Shown: positions 1 through 7,473 of the stretch, one piece after another | Layout: each line of letters starts with the position of its first letter | Numbering within the stretch: position 1 is the first letter of the stretch | From: Paenibacillus sp. EZ-K15 | GTDB taxonomy: Bacteria; Bacillota; Bacilli; Paenibacillales; Paenibacillaceae | NCBI RefSeq assembly: GCF_002573715.1 | Contig: NZ_PDHM01000017.1 | Coordinates: 545,499 to 609,498, forward strand | Length of the DNA stretch: 64,000 nucleotides | Direction of reading: 5' to 3' | Notes under the pieces: generated by a model | Told to the model about the DNA's origin: nothing | Seen by the model: the letters and a program-made list of their open reading frames with translations, nothing else | Databases searched by the model: none | Made by a program: the position numbers and the translations under genes

Positions 1-178
1 ACATCTACGTACAAGCGTTCTTGTTTATTGTTTTAATCTTATGTTTTTAAATATGATTTTAATATAATTAGCAGTCCTTTCATATAACTCCATACCCATA
101 AACTTCGCAAATCCCCACCACAATGAGAATCTACGAAGTTCATGAACACTGCTGACCTCACTCCATTTACCCGAACCT

Positions 179-943
179 TTAGATCCCCACCATCACATTC
201 CCGCCACACACTGGAATATACGCCCCGGTAATAAAAGACGACAAGTCCGAAGCCAGGAATGCCACGGCATTGGCAATCTCCTGGTCTGTTCCGCGGCGTT
301 TCAATGGAACGGAGGCTTCATAGGAGGCGCTGTGCTCGGTTCCGTTCTCGCGATCGCGATCACTGATCGTCCAGCCCGGCGCAACTTGGTTGACGGTGAT
401 ACCGTGCTCGCCGATCTCTTTGGCCAGCACGCGGTAGACACCGTCCATGCCGCGTTTTCCCGCAACGTAAGCCGATTGGCTCGGGAAGTTTTGGATCGAA
501 CATTCGGTGTTGATCCCGATGAAGCGGCCGCTTTGACGCTCGATCATCGCAGGAACAAAGGCTTTCGCCAGATAGACGCTTTGCATGACACAGGATTGGA
601 ACTGACTCTCGTAATCTTCCGGCGCTTGCTCCAAGACGGATGTCCATTGATAGGATTCGACGGCATTGGCAACGATAATATGAGGCAGCGTGCCGAAGTG
701 TTCAAGCACCGCATCCCGCATGGCATTCACGGAAGCTTGATCCGTTACATCGGCTTGCACCGGGAAAGCCCGTCTTCCCATCGACTCCACTTCGCGCTGA
801 AGCTCTTCTGCCTTGGCTTGGCTCCCCCGGTAATGGATAACCACATCCGCGCCGCATTCCGCCAAGGTTCTGACCATGACGCGGCCTAATTGGCCTGCGG
901 CCCCCGTAATTAACGCAATTTTATCCGTCAAATCCATCTTCAT
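179..943 (-). CDS. SDR family NAD(P)-dependent oxidoreductase
   Basis: Short-chain dehydrogenase/reductase of 254 residues, the usual length for a classical SDR. The Rossmann glycine motif TGAAGQLG lies at residues 13-20 and the catalytic YxxxK pair is Y159/K163, with a Ser at 149. The usual NNAG motif is replaced by a VANAVES stretch near residue 91-97. It ends with the C-terminal substrate-loop region and a final GG(N) typical of FabG-like reductases. The start is supported by GGAG upstream of ATG. It is cytosolic and monocistronic; the substrate cannot be inferred. Family call is secure, specific function unknown. Confidence 0.9.
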   Translation of the reverse strand: MKMDLTDKIALITGAAGQLGRVMVRTLAECGADVVIHYRGSQAKAEELQREVESMGRRAFPVQADVTDQASVNAMRDAVLEHFGTLPHIIVANAVESYQWTSVLEQAPEDYESQFQSCVMQSVYLAKAFVPAMIERQSGRFIGINTECSIQNFPSQSAYVAGKRGMDGVYRVLAKEIGEHGITVNQVAPGWTISDRDRENGTEHSASYEASVPLKRRGTDQEIANAVAFLASDLSSFITGAYIPVCGGNVMVGI

Positions 944-1018
944 TGTGCATTCGCTCCTCTGCCGTTTGACTGGTTATTTTCGCCTATCATACCATAATCA
1001 TCTACCGCCAGACATGAC

Positions 1019-1046
1019 AAAAAAGACCAGAAACGATCTTCCGGTC
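1019..1046 (-). terminator. Rho-independent terminator after the radical SAM gene
   Basis: Read on the minus strand, an 8-bp stem (GACCGGAA pairing with TTCTGGTC, one G-T pair) is followed directly by six T residues. It lies downstream of the radical SAM gene ending at 1120 and upstream of the SDR gene, so it separates these two minus-strand units. Confidence 0.75.
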
Positions 1047-1119
1047 CTGGCCTAAACCTATCATAATGTATCTAATCCATGGATCACGCATCATCTTCTC
1101 AAATTTGCCAACCTAAACC

Positions 1120-1947
1120 TTAAGGTTCAAAACCCTTTTGGCTCACAAACAACTGCCCCTCCGGAAACTCCCTGCTAAATCGATCATAGACCACCTGATA
1201 AGCAGCTGGATCGTACCATTCCTGCTCCCCAAGCTCCTCGTACAGAGCTTGAACCGGCAGTCTTTTCGTACGTTTCCCGCCACTGCCATCCCCCATAAAA
1301 TAATCGTCGATGCACACGCGATTCACGAGCGGCCGCAGGATCTGCGGGAAAGCCTCCGTGCTCGGAAGCACGGGCGCAATAGCTGCCTGAGCGGGAATTC
1401 CCGCGTCCCTCAGCAGCTCGAGGGTTTTCAGTCTCGCTTGGATCGGCGGGGCTGACGGCGTAAAATGGTTGCGCATCTCATCACGGTCCGTCTCGACCGT
1501 CATGCTTACCCGCACGCGTTCTCCTAACTGCTGCAGCAGATCAATATCCCGCCGGACCAACGGACTGCGCGTCTGTACGAGCAGAAAATCCGGCGGTTCG
1601 CTGACCATCACCTCAAGCAATGCGCGAGTCACTTCTTCCTTGGCCTCAATCGGCTGGTAAGGATCGGTGCTGGAAGACATGAAGATCGTGACGGGTCCCT
1701 TGGACTTGGCACGCTTCAGTTCTTTACGCAGGATGACAGCAGATTCGAGCTTAACGTCAACCCAGCTCCCCCATTCCTGATTGCGGAATATCGATACCGG
1801 CATTTGCCGGACATAGCAATAAGAACAAGCGAAGGTGCAGCCCGTATACGGATTCAATGTATGACTGTACCCATTCAGGAATCCCGTTCCTTTATTGAGC
1901 AGGGTCTTCGGCATTTTATAGAGCACTTCTTGTTTCACCTCGGACAC
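1120..1947 (-). CDS. Radical SAM protein, SPL (spore photoproduct lyase-like) family
   Basis: 275-residue radical S-adenosylmethionine enzyme. The 4Fe-4S binding motif CX3CX2C is seen as C37, C41, C44 in GCTFACSYCYV. The arrangement, with an NPYTGC lead-in and an SSSTDPYQPIE segment, matches the short SPL/Rv2578c-like family often annotated as 'SPL family radical SAM protein', which differs from true spore photoproduct lyase (about 340 aa). The annotated start is GTG; an internal GTG a few codons later preceded by GAGGTG is a possible alternative. It sits near the alkylation-repair genes, but there is no direct evidence that it acts in DNA repair. Confidence 0.85.
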   Translation of the reverse strand: MSEVKQEVLYKMPKTLLNKGTGFLNGYSHTLNPYTGCTFACSYCYVRQMPVSIFRNQEWGSWVDVKLESAVILRKELKRAKSKGPVTIFMSSSTDPYQPIEAKEEVTRALLEVMVSEPPDFLLVQTRSPLVRRDIDLLQQLGERVRVSMTVETDRDEMRNHFTPSAPPIQARLKTLELLRDAGIPAQAAIAPVLPSTEAFPQILRPLVNRVCIDDYFMGDGSGGKRTKRLPVQALYEELGEQEWYDPAAYQVVYDRFSREFPEGQLFVSQKGFEP

Positions 1948-2024
1948 CCCATTCCTACACTTTCTTCTATTATACTATTTCTCTCCTCACAACCCATAAT
2001 GAATGAGTGAACACACGCGCCCCT

Positions 2025-2738
2025 CTACTTTGCATCATGAAAAATAATCCCGAGGCTGAATCGGGTCCCCGACTTAATCGTGCTGACACCATGCCGGAGC
2101 GTGGTCCGGTAATACCCCCGCGTTCCACGAACGGGACGATGGTTAGTCGGAAAGATTAACCCCGCACCTTGTTCCAACGTGATCACATGTCCCCGGCTCT
2201 GCGACCGCGGCCGCTGCTCGATGAGCAGAAACTCTCCTCCCGTGTAATCGACTTCCTTCTCATTCAGAACAAACACCACTTGAAACGGGAAAAATTCATC
2301 TCCGTACAAATCCTGATGCAAGCAATTATAGCCGCCCTCTTCATATTTCAAAATCAACGGCGTCGAACGCTTTTGCTCCTGAGCATGGCACATGCCAAGA
2401 AACTCATCCAAGCTCGCCGGATACCTCTCCTCATGTCCAAGCTGCGTCAACCAACGATTAGCCGTCAGCGCAAGCTCTGGATAGAGGCCTTCCCGAAGCT
2501 GCTGCAGCGATTCTGGCAGCGGAGCTTGATAATACTTGTACTCTCCGAGCCCAAACCGGTGCCTAGCCATATTGATCGTGCTTCGAAACCGTTCCTCTTC
2601 CGAATATGTGTTGATAATCTCTGTACACTCTTCAGATAGCAGCAGCTTTGGTAGGACAGCATATCCCTGTTCATCCAAAGCTCCTTGTATCCCTGCCCAA
2701 TCCAGTCCTTCTATGCGTTGCGGCAATGAATTAGGCAT
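2025..2738 (-). CDS. 2OG-Fe(II) oxygenase, DNA-damage associated (PF09859-like)
   Basis: 237-residue double-stranded beta-helix dioxygenase. The iron-binding facial triad is visible: HxD at H141/D143 (HQDLYGD) and a distal His at about 216 (LRHG), followed by Arg 226 suited to binding the 2-oxoglutarate carboxylate. The family is described in Pfam as an oxygenase acting on damaged DNA and is recurrently linked to ada/alk genes. Here its ATG overlaps the stop region of ogt by 8 bp, so it is the third gene of an adaA-ogt-oxygenase operon. I infer oxidative removal of alkyl lesions, by analogy with AlkB, to which it is only distantly similar. Confidence 0.8.
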   Translation of the reverse strand: MPNSLPQRIEGLDWAGIQGALDEQGYAVLPKLLLSEECTEIINTYSEEERFRSTINMARHRFGLGEYKYYQAPLPESLQQLREGLYPELALTANRWLTQLGHEERYPASLDEFLGMCHAQEQKRSTPLILKYEEGGYNCLHQDLYGDEFFPFQVVFVLNEKEVDYTGGEFLLIEQRPRSQSRGHVITLEQGAGLIFPTNHRPVRGTRGYYRTTLRHGVSTIKSGTRFSLGIIFHDAK

Positions 2739-3279
2739 AATTCATCTTCTCCCTCTTCCTGGCTCGCTCACCCTCAAGCTCCAGCAGTCGGGTCTTCATG
2801 GCAAGCCCCCCGCGATACCCTGTCAATGCGCCGCTTTTGCCAATTACCCGGTGACAAGGCACTGTTATCAGCAGCGGATTAGCCCCAATAGCCGCTCCTA
2901 CAGCTCGAACAGCTGCCGGCTTTCCAATCTGGTTGGCGATGTCAGAATACGTATAAGTCTGCCCATACGGGATCTGGCATAGCGCATTCCATACCGCCAT
3001 CTGAAAAACGGTCCCCTTGTAATCCAAGGCCAACTCAAACCGATCGCGTTTCCCCTGAAAATACTCCATCATCTCGGCGGCATACGGCTGCATAGCTTCA
3101 TCATTCTGCACGAGTTCACTGCCAGGGAATTTCGCTTGTACCCAGTCCTCCAACTCTGTTAAAGGTTTATCCTGTGATCCGACGTAGCACAAGCCCTGCT
3201 CCGTGGCCGCGATGTATACGCTCCAATTATCATGGCGCAGTTGAGTCCAGTTAATGGTAATCGAATGATTGGATTTCAT
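2731..3279 (-). CDS. ogt: Methylated-DNA--protein-cysteine methyltransferase (AdaB/Ogt type)
   Basis: Suicide methyltransferase that moves the methyl group of O6-methylguanine to its own cysteine. The active-site motif PCHRV is present (Cys at about residue 142 from this start), followed by the GxxxGYRGGL segment. An upstream in-frame ATG at 3297 exists, but GGAGGT lies inside those codons at the right distance for the ATG at 3279, giving 182 aa, normal for the family. The gene overlaps the 3' end of adaA by about 29 bp and the 5' end of the oxygenase by 8 bp, so translation is probably coupled. This split adaA/adaB arrangement is the Bacillus type. Confidence 0.93.
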   Translation of the reverse strand: MKSNHSITINWTQLRHDNWSVYIAATEQGLCYVGSQDKPLTELEDWVQAKFPGSELVQNDEAMQPYAAEMMEYFQGKRDRFELALDYKGTVFQMAVWNALCQIPYGQTYTYSDIANQIGKPAAVRAVGAAIGANPLLITVPCHRVIGKSGALTGYRGGLAMKTRLLELEGERARKREKMNYA

Positions 3280-3862
3280 GATCGTGCACCTCCGCACTCG
3301 TATTTTTTAAATATTGCCCGCGATAGTTAAGGGGGGTCATCCCCGTTTTCTTCTTAAACAGCGTGATAAAATAAGCCGTATTCTCTATGCCCACCTTATG
3401 GCCGATATCCAAAATGGCCAAGCTGGAATTCGTCAGGTGCTCCTTGGCCTTGCCGATACGGTAATCCTGAATGTATTCCATCGGGGTCTGACCCTTGACA
3501 CGCTTGAATGTCCGGTGCAGATGGTACGGACTGCCGTGGCTCACATCGGCCAATACATCAAGCGACAAATGATCCATGTAGTGAGTATCGATATACTCGG
3601 TGACGAGTTCAATCCATTCGTGGTCCGGCAGACGTTCTCCCGTAGGCTTGCACCTTTTGCATGGCCGGAAACGCTCAGCTTTCGCTTCATCCGCCGATTG
3701 AAACACGCGCACATTTTCAAACTTCGGGGGTCTGGATTTACAGGATGGCCTGCAGAAGATCTTTGTTGTCTGCACCGCATAGAAAAACTTGCCGTCACTA
3801 TCCTTGTCGTTGTTGATAATGGCCTTCCACTGGGCTTCGGTCGGTTGTATTCGGTTTGCCAC
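3251..3862 (-). CDS. adaA: AdaA: methylphosphotriester-DNA methyltransferase and AraC-type activator
   Basis: 203-residue sensor and activator of the alkylation response. The N-terminal Ada zinc domain has the four cysteines C37, C41 (FCRPSC) and C68, C71 (CKRC); the first is the expected methyl acceptor. The C-terminal half is an AraC-type double HTH, ending in a FKKKTGMTPLNYR-like helix. Methylation of the zinc cysteine by phosphotriesters turns the protein into an activator in characterised homologues. The start is GTG with a strong GGAGGTGAGG seven bases upstream. In B. subtilis this gene is divergent from alkA; here the same pair is separated by a TnpB element. Confidence 0.95.
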   Translation of the reverse strand: MANRIQPTEAQWKAIINNDKDSDGKFFYAVQTTKIFCRPSCKSRPPKFENVRVFQSADEAKAERFRPCKRCKPTGERLPDHEWIELVTEYIDTHYMDHLSLDVLADVSHGSPYHLHRTFKRVKGQTPMEYIQDYRIGKAKEHLTNSSLAILDIGHKVGIENTAYFITLFKKKTGMTPLNYRGQYLKNTSAEVHDHEIQSFDYH

Positions 3863-3882
3863 GTATCCTCACCTCCGCTAAC

Positions 3883-3969
3883 ATTATAACCACAAGATAA
3901 TCCTGTTGTACGCTTTTTGGAATAGAAGAGCAAGATAACAAAATTATACGGTCTGCGTTTATGGTACAA
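3883..3969 (-). promoter_or_regulatory. Candidate adaA promoter and Ada-box-like site
   Basis: Minus-strand reading shows two TATAAT hexamers (3883-3888 and 3943-3948). The distal one follows TTGTAC (3964-3969) with a short 15-bp spacer; the proximal one lies too close to the ribosome site to leave much leader. AAAAAGCG at 3911-3918 resembles the AAAGCG core of Ada boxes. The region lies between the transposon end and adaA, so it is what remains of the original shared adaA/alkA control region on this side. Confidence 0.35.
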
Positions 3970-3971
3970 CT

Positions 3972-4150
3972 AGTATGAATACTCCCGCCACTCACCTACG
4001 CTAACGCTTCAGTTGAAGTGGGGATTTCTGATGGTTCATCCCTGCAAATCAAGAGATGCTTAACATCAGTGGAGTTGACACGTTGACGGACTGGGTACCG
4101 TCCAACCCCGCTATCCCATCGGAACATGCCTTTGGGAATACTTTGCGCAA
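3972..4150 (-). ncRNA. Putative omega-RNA (reRNA) at the tnpB 3' end
   Basis: In characterised TnpB systems the guide RNA scaffold is encoded by the tnpB 3' end and transposon right end, and the guide is the flanking host sequence just outside. Here the right end forms a structured region (outer stem 3984-3991 with 4018-4023, inner CTTC/GAAG hairpin). The predicted guide would read leftward from about 3972 into ACTAGTTGTACCATAAACG. Boundaries are inferred, not seen. Confidence 0.4.
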
Positions 4151-5500
4151 GATATTCGCTGCACCGTTCACGTCGGCATGGATCAGGCTGGTTCGGCTTT
4201 GATATAGCCCGCGATGTACTCGCTTGCCAGAGAATGATCGTATCCCCACTTCTTCGTACTTGGGCAGCGGATCGCGATCAAGGAAGCTTGCTTGGGATGT
4301 ATACGCTTCTTCGGTAAGGATGACTTCAATCCCCAAGGCTTCTGCCTTGTAGCGAATCATCGAGACGAGCATCTGATGCGGAATGTGACAAAACGATTGA
4401 TTGTTTCGCCGGCCTAGCTCGGACTGGTTCTTCCATCCCTGATTGTATCCGATGACGATGGCTCCAATCTGTTCTTCCTTGGCAAGCTTCACAATATTGT
4501 AGCTCGTCTTGTGGAACATGTCCTTGATTCTTTGGTGACGCTTTAGATGCAGTTGCTCCAGACGCTTGGAGGTATGCGAACCTTCCTTTGGCTGCTTCCC
4601 TTTCCGGAGAATCCCGGTATAATGTGCCTTGAGCTTGTTGTAATACTGATTGATCGCCTTAAGCGGCTTGCCCTTTACACAAACGGGTTTGTGACCTGTA
4701 TTGGTGACGATGGTTGCAAGTCGGTTAATACCCAGATCAATCGCTAGCATATTCTCTTTCTTGACATCAGCCTCTTCTGTGGAGCAAGCAAAAACCAGTT
4801 CGATAACGTACTTGCTGTATCTGGGAACGATGCGCACCTGCTTTAATTGTCCGTCGGTATAGCCGAGCTTTCCGATGTTAAGCCGATGTTTCGTCTTGGG
4901 GAGTTTGAGGTACTTGTGGTTTTTGATCTCGCAGTCTTGATTCGTGAGGATGACTTCTCGGGTCTTCGTGCGGGTGTAGCCAGGAATGCGCGGTCTGCCA
5001 GTGTATTTGTTAGGATGTGCGCGGTAATCTTTCAGGCTCGAATAGAACGACTGCCAAGTAGAGAACACAAGCTTCATCACCCACTGACTGCTCTGTGTCG
5101 GTAGTGCTCTGTAGTCTGCTTGATCTATCACCTTGAACAAACAATCGAGGAAAAGGAAATCAATATAAGGTGATTCCCTAGTTGGCATTCCGAACAAGTT
5201 ACATCGAGAACCCTTGCGCTGATGCGGTGGTTTTTGAAGCTGTTTCTGTAATCTTGACTGATGAGCCTGAAGCTGGCACTCGTTCATCGGGCCAATATTC
5301 GTCTGCAGTGTATCCATGACTTGTTGTTGCAAAGGCTCAACAGGCTTGTCCTGCCTGAGCGCAGTGTATACCTGCCGGATATAAAAGTTCGTTATGTTAT
5401 ACAAATTCTTCGCGTCCTGGCACATCTGTTCTGCATATGAAAACAATCGATGACCGGGTTTGATCCAGATTTGATACGTTCTGAATACAGATTCTGACAC
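4049..5500 (-). CDS. tnpB: TnpB, RNA-guided DNA endonuclease of an IS200/IS605 element
   Basis: RuvC-like nuclease of about 483 residues. The three catalytic acidic positions are visible: Asp in LAIDLGINRL (about residue 262 of the longer 491-codon frame), Glu in ILTEEAY (about 405) and Asp in HADVNGAANIL (451). The C-terminal CxxC zinc finger of canonical TnpB is missing between the last two motifs and is replaced by the TSQASFLDRDPLP/FSGKRVHRGLY type sequence known from a large zinc-less TnpB clade. A longer frame opens at TTG 5524, but AGGAGGGG lies inside it nine bases before GTG at 5500, so I place the start there. Function in families tested is guide-directed cutting that favours element retention. 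It looks intact. Confidence 0.92.
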   Translation of the reverse strand: MSESVFRTYQIWIKPGHRLFSYAEQMCQDAKNLYNITNFYIRQVYTALRQDKPVEPLQQQVMDTLQTNIGPMNECQLQAHQSRLQKQLQKPPHQRKGSRCNLFGMPTRESPYIDFLFLDCLFKVIDQADYRALPTQSSQWVMKLVFSTWQSFYSSLKDYRAHPNKYTGRPRIPGYTRTKTREVILTNQDCEIKNHKYLKLPKTKHRLNIGKLGYTDGQLKQVRIVPRYSKYVIELVFACSTEEADVKKENMLAIDLGINRLATIVTNTGHKPVCVKGKPLKAINQYYNKLKAHYTGILRKGKQPKEGSHTSKRLEQLHLKRHQRIKDMFHKTSYNIVKLAKEEQIGAIVIGYNQGWKNQSELGRRNNQSFCHIPHQMLVSMIRYKAEALGIEVILTEEAYTSQASFLDRDPLPKYEEVGIRSFSGKRVHRGLYQSRTSLIHADVNGAANILRKVFPKACSDGIAGLDGTQSVNVSTPLMLSIS

Positions 5501-5692
5501 ACATTCACCCCTCCTAGAATACAAACGTATGTTCCGTCCTATTGTACCACATGGGTATGTCTAATGAGAGGGATTTACAAGAATTATACAGATATCGGAG
5601 ATTCACCGATTCACCCCCTTAGCGTCGCGTCGCTTGAAGAGGGTGTCCTCTCGGTGCAAATTGATAGAAGAGTTCAGGTGCGAAAGGAAACG

Positions 5693-6679
5693 ATGAAGAT
5701 GCAGGAGCGAAACCAGAACCATGACGATAAGCCCTATACTATGGAGAACCATCTCCCCCGGGACAGCTGGGAAGATCATGCCGAAGCCATAAGGCTGTTC
5801 GTACCGAAGGAGTTCAGTTTTACGGAGAACCTCAATTATTTGCAAAGATCGCCGAACGAATGTCTTTTTCATATCCGGAATGACAGCATCTACCGGGCTA
5901 TCCCGCTTGATGGTGACATCGCTGTGATTGAAGTCAGTGCGGAGCCTCAAGAACAGGCGATCCTTGTTCGGTTTTTGGGGAATACCGCCCCATCCGAGCC
6001 CTGCAAGCGGGCGGAAATAGCAGGTTATGTCCGAGACTGGTTTGATCTGAATACTGATCTCGTACCGTTCTATACGATGGCGGAAGCAGATCCATTGCTC
6101 AGTCAAGCCGTTCAATCCTTCTACGGGCTTCGCAACATGGGCATTCCCGATCTGTTTGAAGCTTTGTGCTGGGGCATTCTGGGGCAGCAGATTAATCTGG
6201 CCTATGCCTATACGTTAAAAAGACGTTTCGTTGAAGCCTTCGGCCACCGCGTGGAGTGTGAAGGAGAGGTTTATTGGATCTTCCCAAGACCTGAAGACAT
6301 TGCACCACTGCGTGTTGAAGATCTGGACGGACTTCGTATGACCGTGAAAAAAGGCGAGTATCTCATCGGAGTCGCTCAGCTCATGGTAGAAGGGAAACTG
6401 ACGAAGGAGCAGCTGCTTGAAGCAGGCAGCTTGAAACAAGCGGAGAAACAACTGGTCAGCATCCGCGGGATCGGACCGTGGACGGCAAATTATGTGTTGA
6501 TGCGCTGTTTGCGAGTGCCGGCGGCTTTTCCTATCGATGATGTGGGTCTGCACAATGCCATCAAACATCTGCTAGGCTTGGAGGCGAAACCGACGAAGAA
6601 GGACATCCAGGAGCTGTCGGCAGCATGGGCGAACTGGGAATCCTACGCCACCTTTTATCTGTGGAGGTTTCTCTATTAA
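5693..6679 (+). CDS. alkA: DNA-3-methyladenine glycosylase (AlkA, HhH-GPD family)
   Basis: Base-excision glycosylase removing alkylated purines. The helix-hairpin-helix is SIRGIGPWTANY, followed about 20 residues later by AFPIDDVGL, which holds the catalytic Asp of the HhH-GPD fold. A longer in-frame ATG at 5564 would add 43 residues with no family counterpart; GAAAGGA directly precedes ATG 5693 (and ATG 5699), giving 328 aa, close to B. subtilis AlkA. It is transcribed away from adaA, with the TnpB element between them. It is the fourth alkylation-repair gene of the group and is probably controlled by AdaA if the operator survives. Confidence 0.92.
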   Translation: MKMQERNQNHDDKPYTMENHLPRDSWEDHAEAIRLFVPKEFSFTENLNYLQRSPNECLFHIRNDSIYRAIPLDGDIAVIEVSAEPQEQAILVRFLGNTAPSEPCKRAEIAGYVRDWFDLNTDLVPFYTMAEADPLLSQAVQSFYGLRNMGIPDLFEALCWGILGQQINLAYAYTLKRRFVEAFGHRVECEGEVYWIFPRPEDIAPLRVEDLDGLRMTVKKGEYLIGVAQLMVEGKLTKEQLLEAGSLKQAEKQLVSIRGIGPWTANYVLMRCLRVPAAFPIDDVGLHNAIKHLLGLEAKPTKKDIQELSAAWANWESYATFYLWRFLY

Positions 6680-6702
6680 AGTCCAAATATAATAAAGAGG
6701 AC

Positions 6703-6738
6703 GTCTCCCTCTTCTGCCATCGCTGACAGCAGGGAGAC
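6703..6738 (+). terminator. Hairpin between convergent alkA and the next gene
   Basis: GTCTCCCT (6703-6710) pairs with AGGGAGAC (6731-6738). The T-tract is weak, but the hairpin sits between two convergent genes and can serve both directions. Confidence 0.5.
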
Positions 6739-6774
6739 CTCCCCTATTTAGCACACCGTTGATCCGAGAATCAA

Positions 6775-7248
6775 CTATTCGATGAAGTACAGTTTACCGT
6801 CAACCTCGAGCGAAATGGCGGATTGCGACAAATCGTCCTTAAGCTTCTTCGCATAGTCCACCACTTGATTAAGCGAGTCCTTATCCAGCTTCTCGGCAAA
6901 CGCGTACACGATCGTTACTTTTTCCTTGATGAGTGTTTTGTTATTGTCCACCCATGCCCCTTCACCCGGAATCGCCGTTGCCCCGCCAAACCAGCCGGAC
7001 AGCTTTGTCAGTGTTTGGTCAACAAACTTCTGATGAGCTGCATCCGTAATCGGAATGTCCCCCTTCACCGTTGAAGGCACATAAATCTTAACGACATGAT
7101 CCAAGTGGAACTGATCGTTCAGAGCACTCTGTGTAATGGCGGTTGCCGTCGGATTGCCCTCTGCACTAAAAGACTGCTGAACCGGTACTACGATAAGTGT
7201 TAACAATAATGCCGCTGCAAATGCGATAAGCCAACCTTTTCTCTTCAT
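6775..7248 (-). CDS. Secreted protein of unknown function
   Basis: About 157 residues, starting at the ATG that AAGGAG precedes by eight bases; an ATG two codons earlier is too close to the ribosome site. An N-terminal signal peptide (KRKGW, then a long Leu/Ala/Val stretch, probable cleavage after SFSA) indicates export. The mature part has a conserved-looking LSGWFGGATAIPGEGAW segment and ends in LEVDGKLYFIE. The layout loosely resembles small secreted proteins of the DUF3574 type, but I cannot assign it with confidence. It is monocistronic and convergent with alkA. Confidence 0.7.
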   Translation of the reverse strand: MKRKGWLIAFAAALLLTLIVVPVQQSFSAEGNPTATAITQSALNDQFHLDHVVKIYVPSTVKGDIPITDAAHQKFVDQTLTKLSGWFGGATAIPGEGAWVDNNKTLIKEKVTIVYAFAEKLDKDSLNQVVDYAKKLKDDLSQSAISLEVDGKLYFIE

Positions 7249-7473
7249 GTCCATTTCTCCTTTATGTATGGTCTCGTGTCCCGTACAAGTATGGCATTTC
7301 AGTTGTCCAGTGCAACCTTCCTGCCATCCGCACGATACAAACTAGCACATATTATATACTGGCCTTTGCTTATCAGCTATGGGACATACGGATTATATTA
7401 TGCGGAATCATGTAAAAAAGCCGATATTCCCGATAAACAAACTACGAGAATTCGACTTTTGATGATTACAGCG

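Larger units (their letters stand above)
3972..5541 (-). mobile_element. Solo-tnpB IS200/IS605-family element (IS1341-like)
   Basis: Non-autonomous element with tnpB and no tnpA transposase. The right end (low coordinates) carries an imperfect stem-loop at 3984-4023, typical of the folded single-strand ends of this family. The left end is not sharply definable; it lies just upstream of tnpB near 5530-5541. An 8-bp inverted pair, TGGTACAA (3962-3969) and TTGTACCA (5542-5549), brackets the element. IS605 elements do not make inverted repeats or target duplications, so this pair is either chance or remnant host promoter. The insertion separates adaA from alkA. Confidence 0.55.

Noticed and set aside
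1..178. AT-rich stretch at the window start
   Set aside because: No gene, hairpin with T-tract or convincing promoter could be identified.
332..889. 185-codon plus-strand frame opposite the SDR gene
   Set aside because: Antisense shadow of a clear SDR; no recognisable domain.
3962..5549. TGGTACAA/TTGTACCA pair as transposon inverted repeats
   Set aside because: IS200/IS605 elements do not use terminal inverted repeats; 8 bp can occur by chance or be part of host promoters.
5564..5692. Longer N-terminus for AlkA
   Set aside because: The extra 43 residues have no family counterpart and the internal ATG has its own ribosome site.
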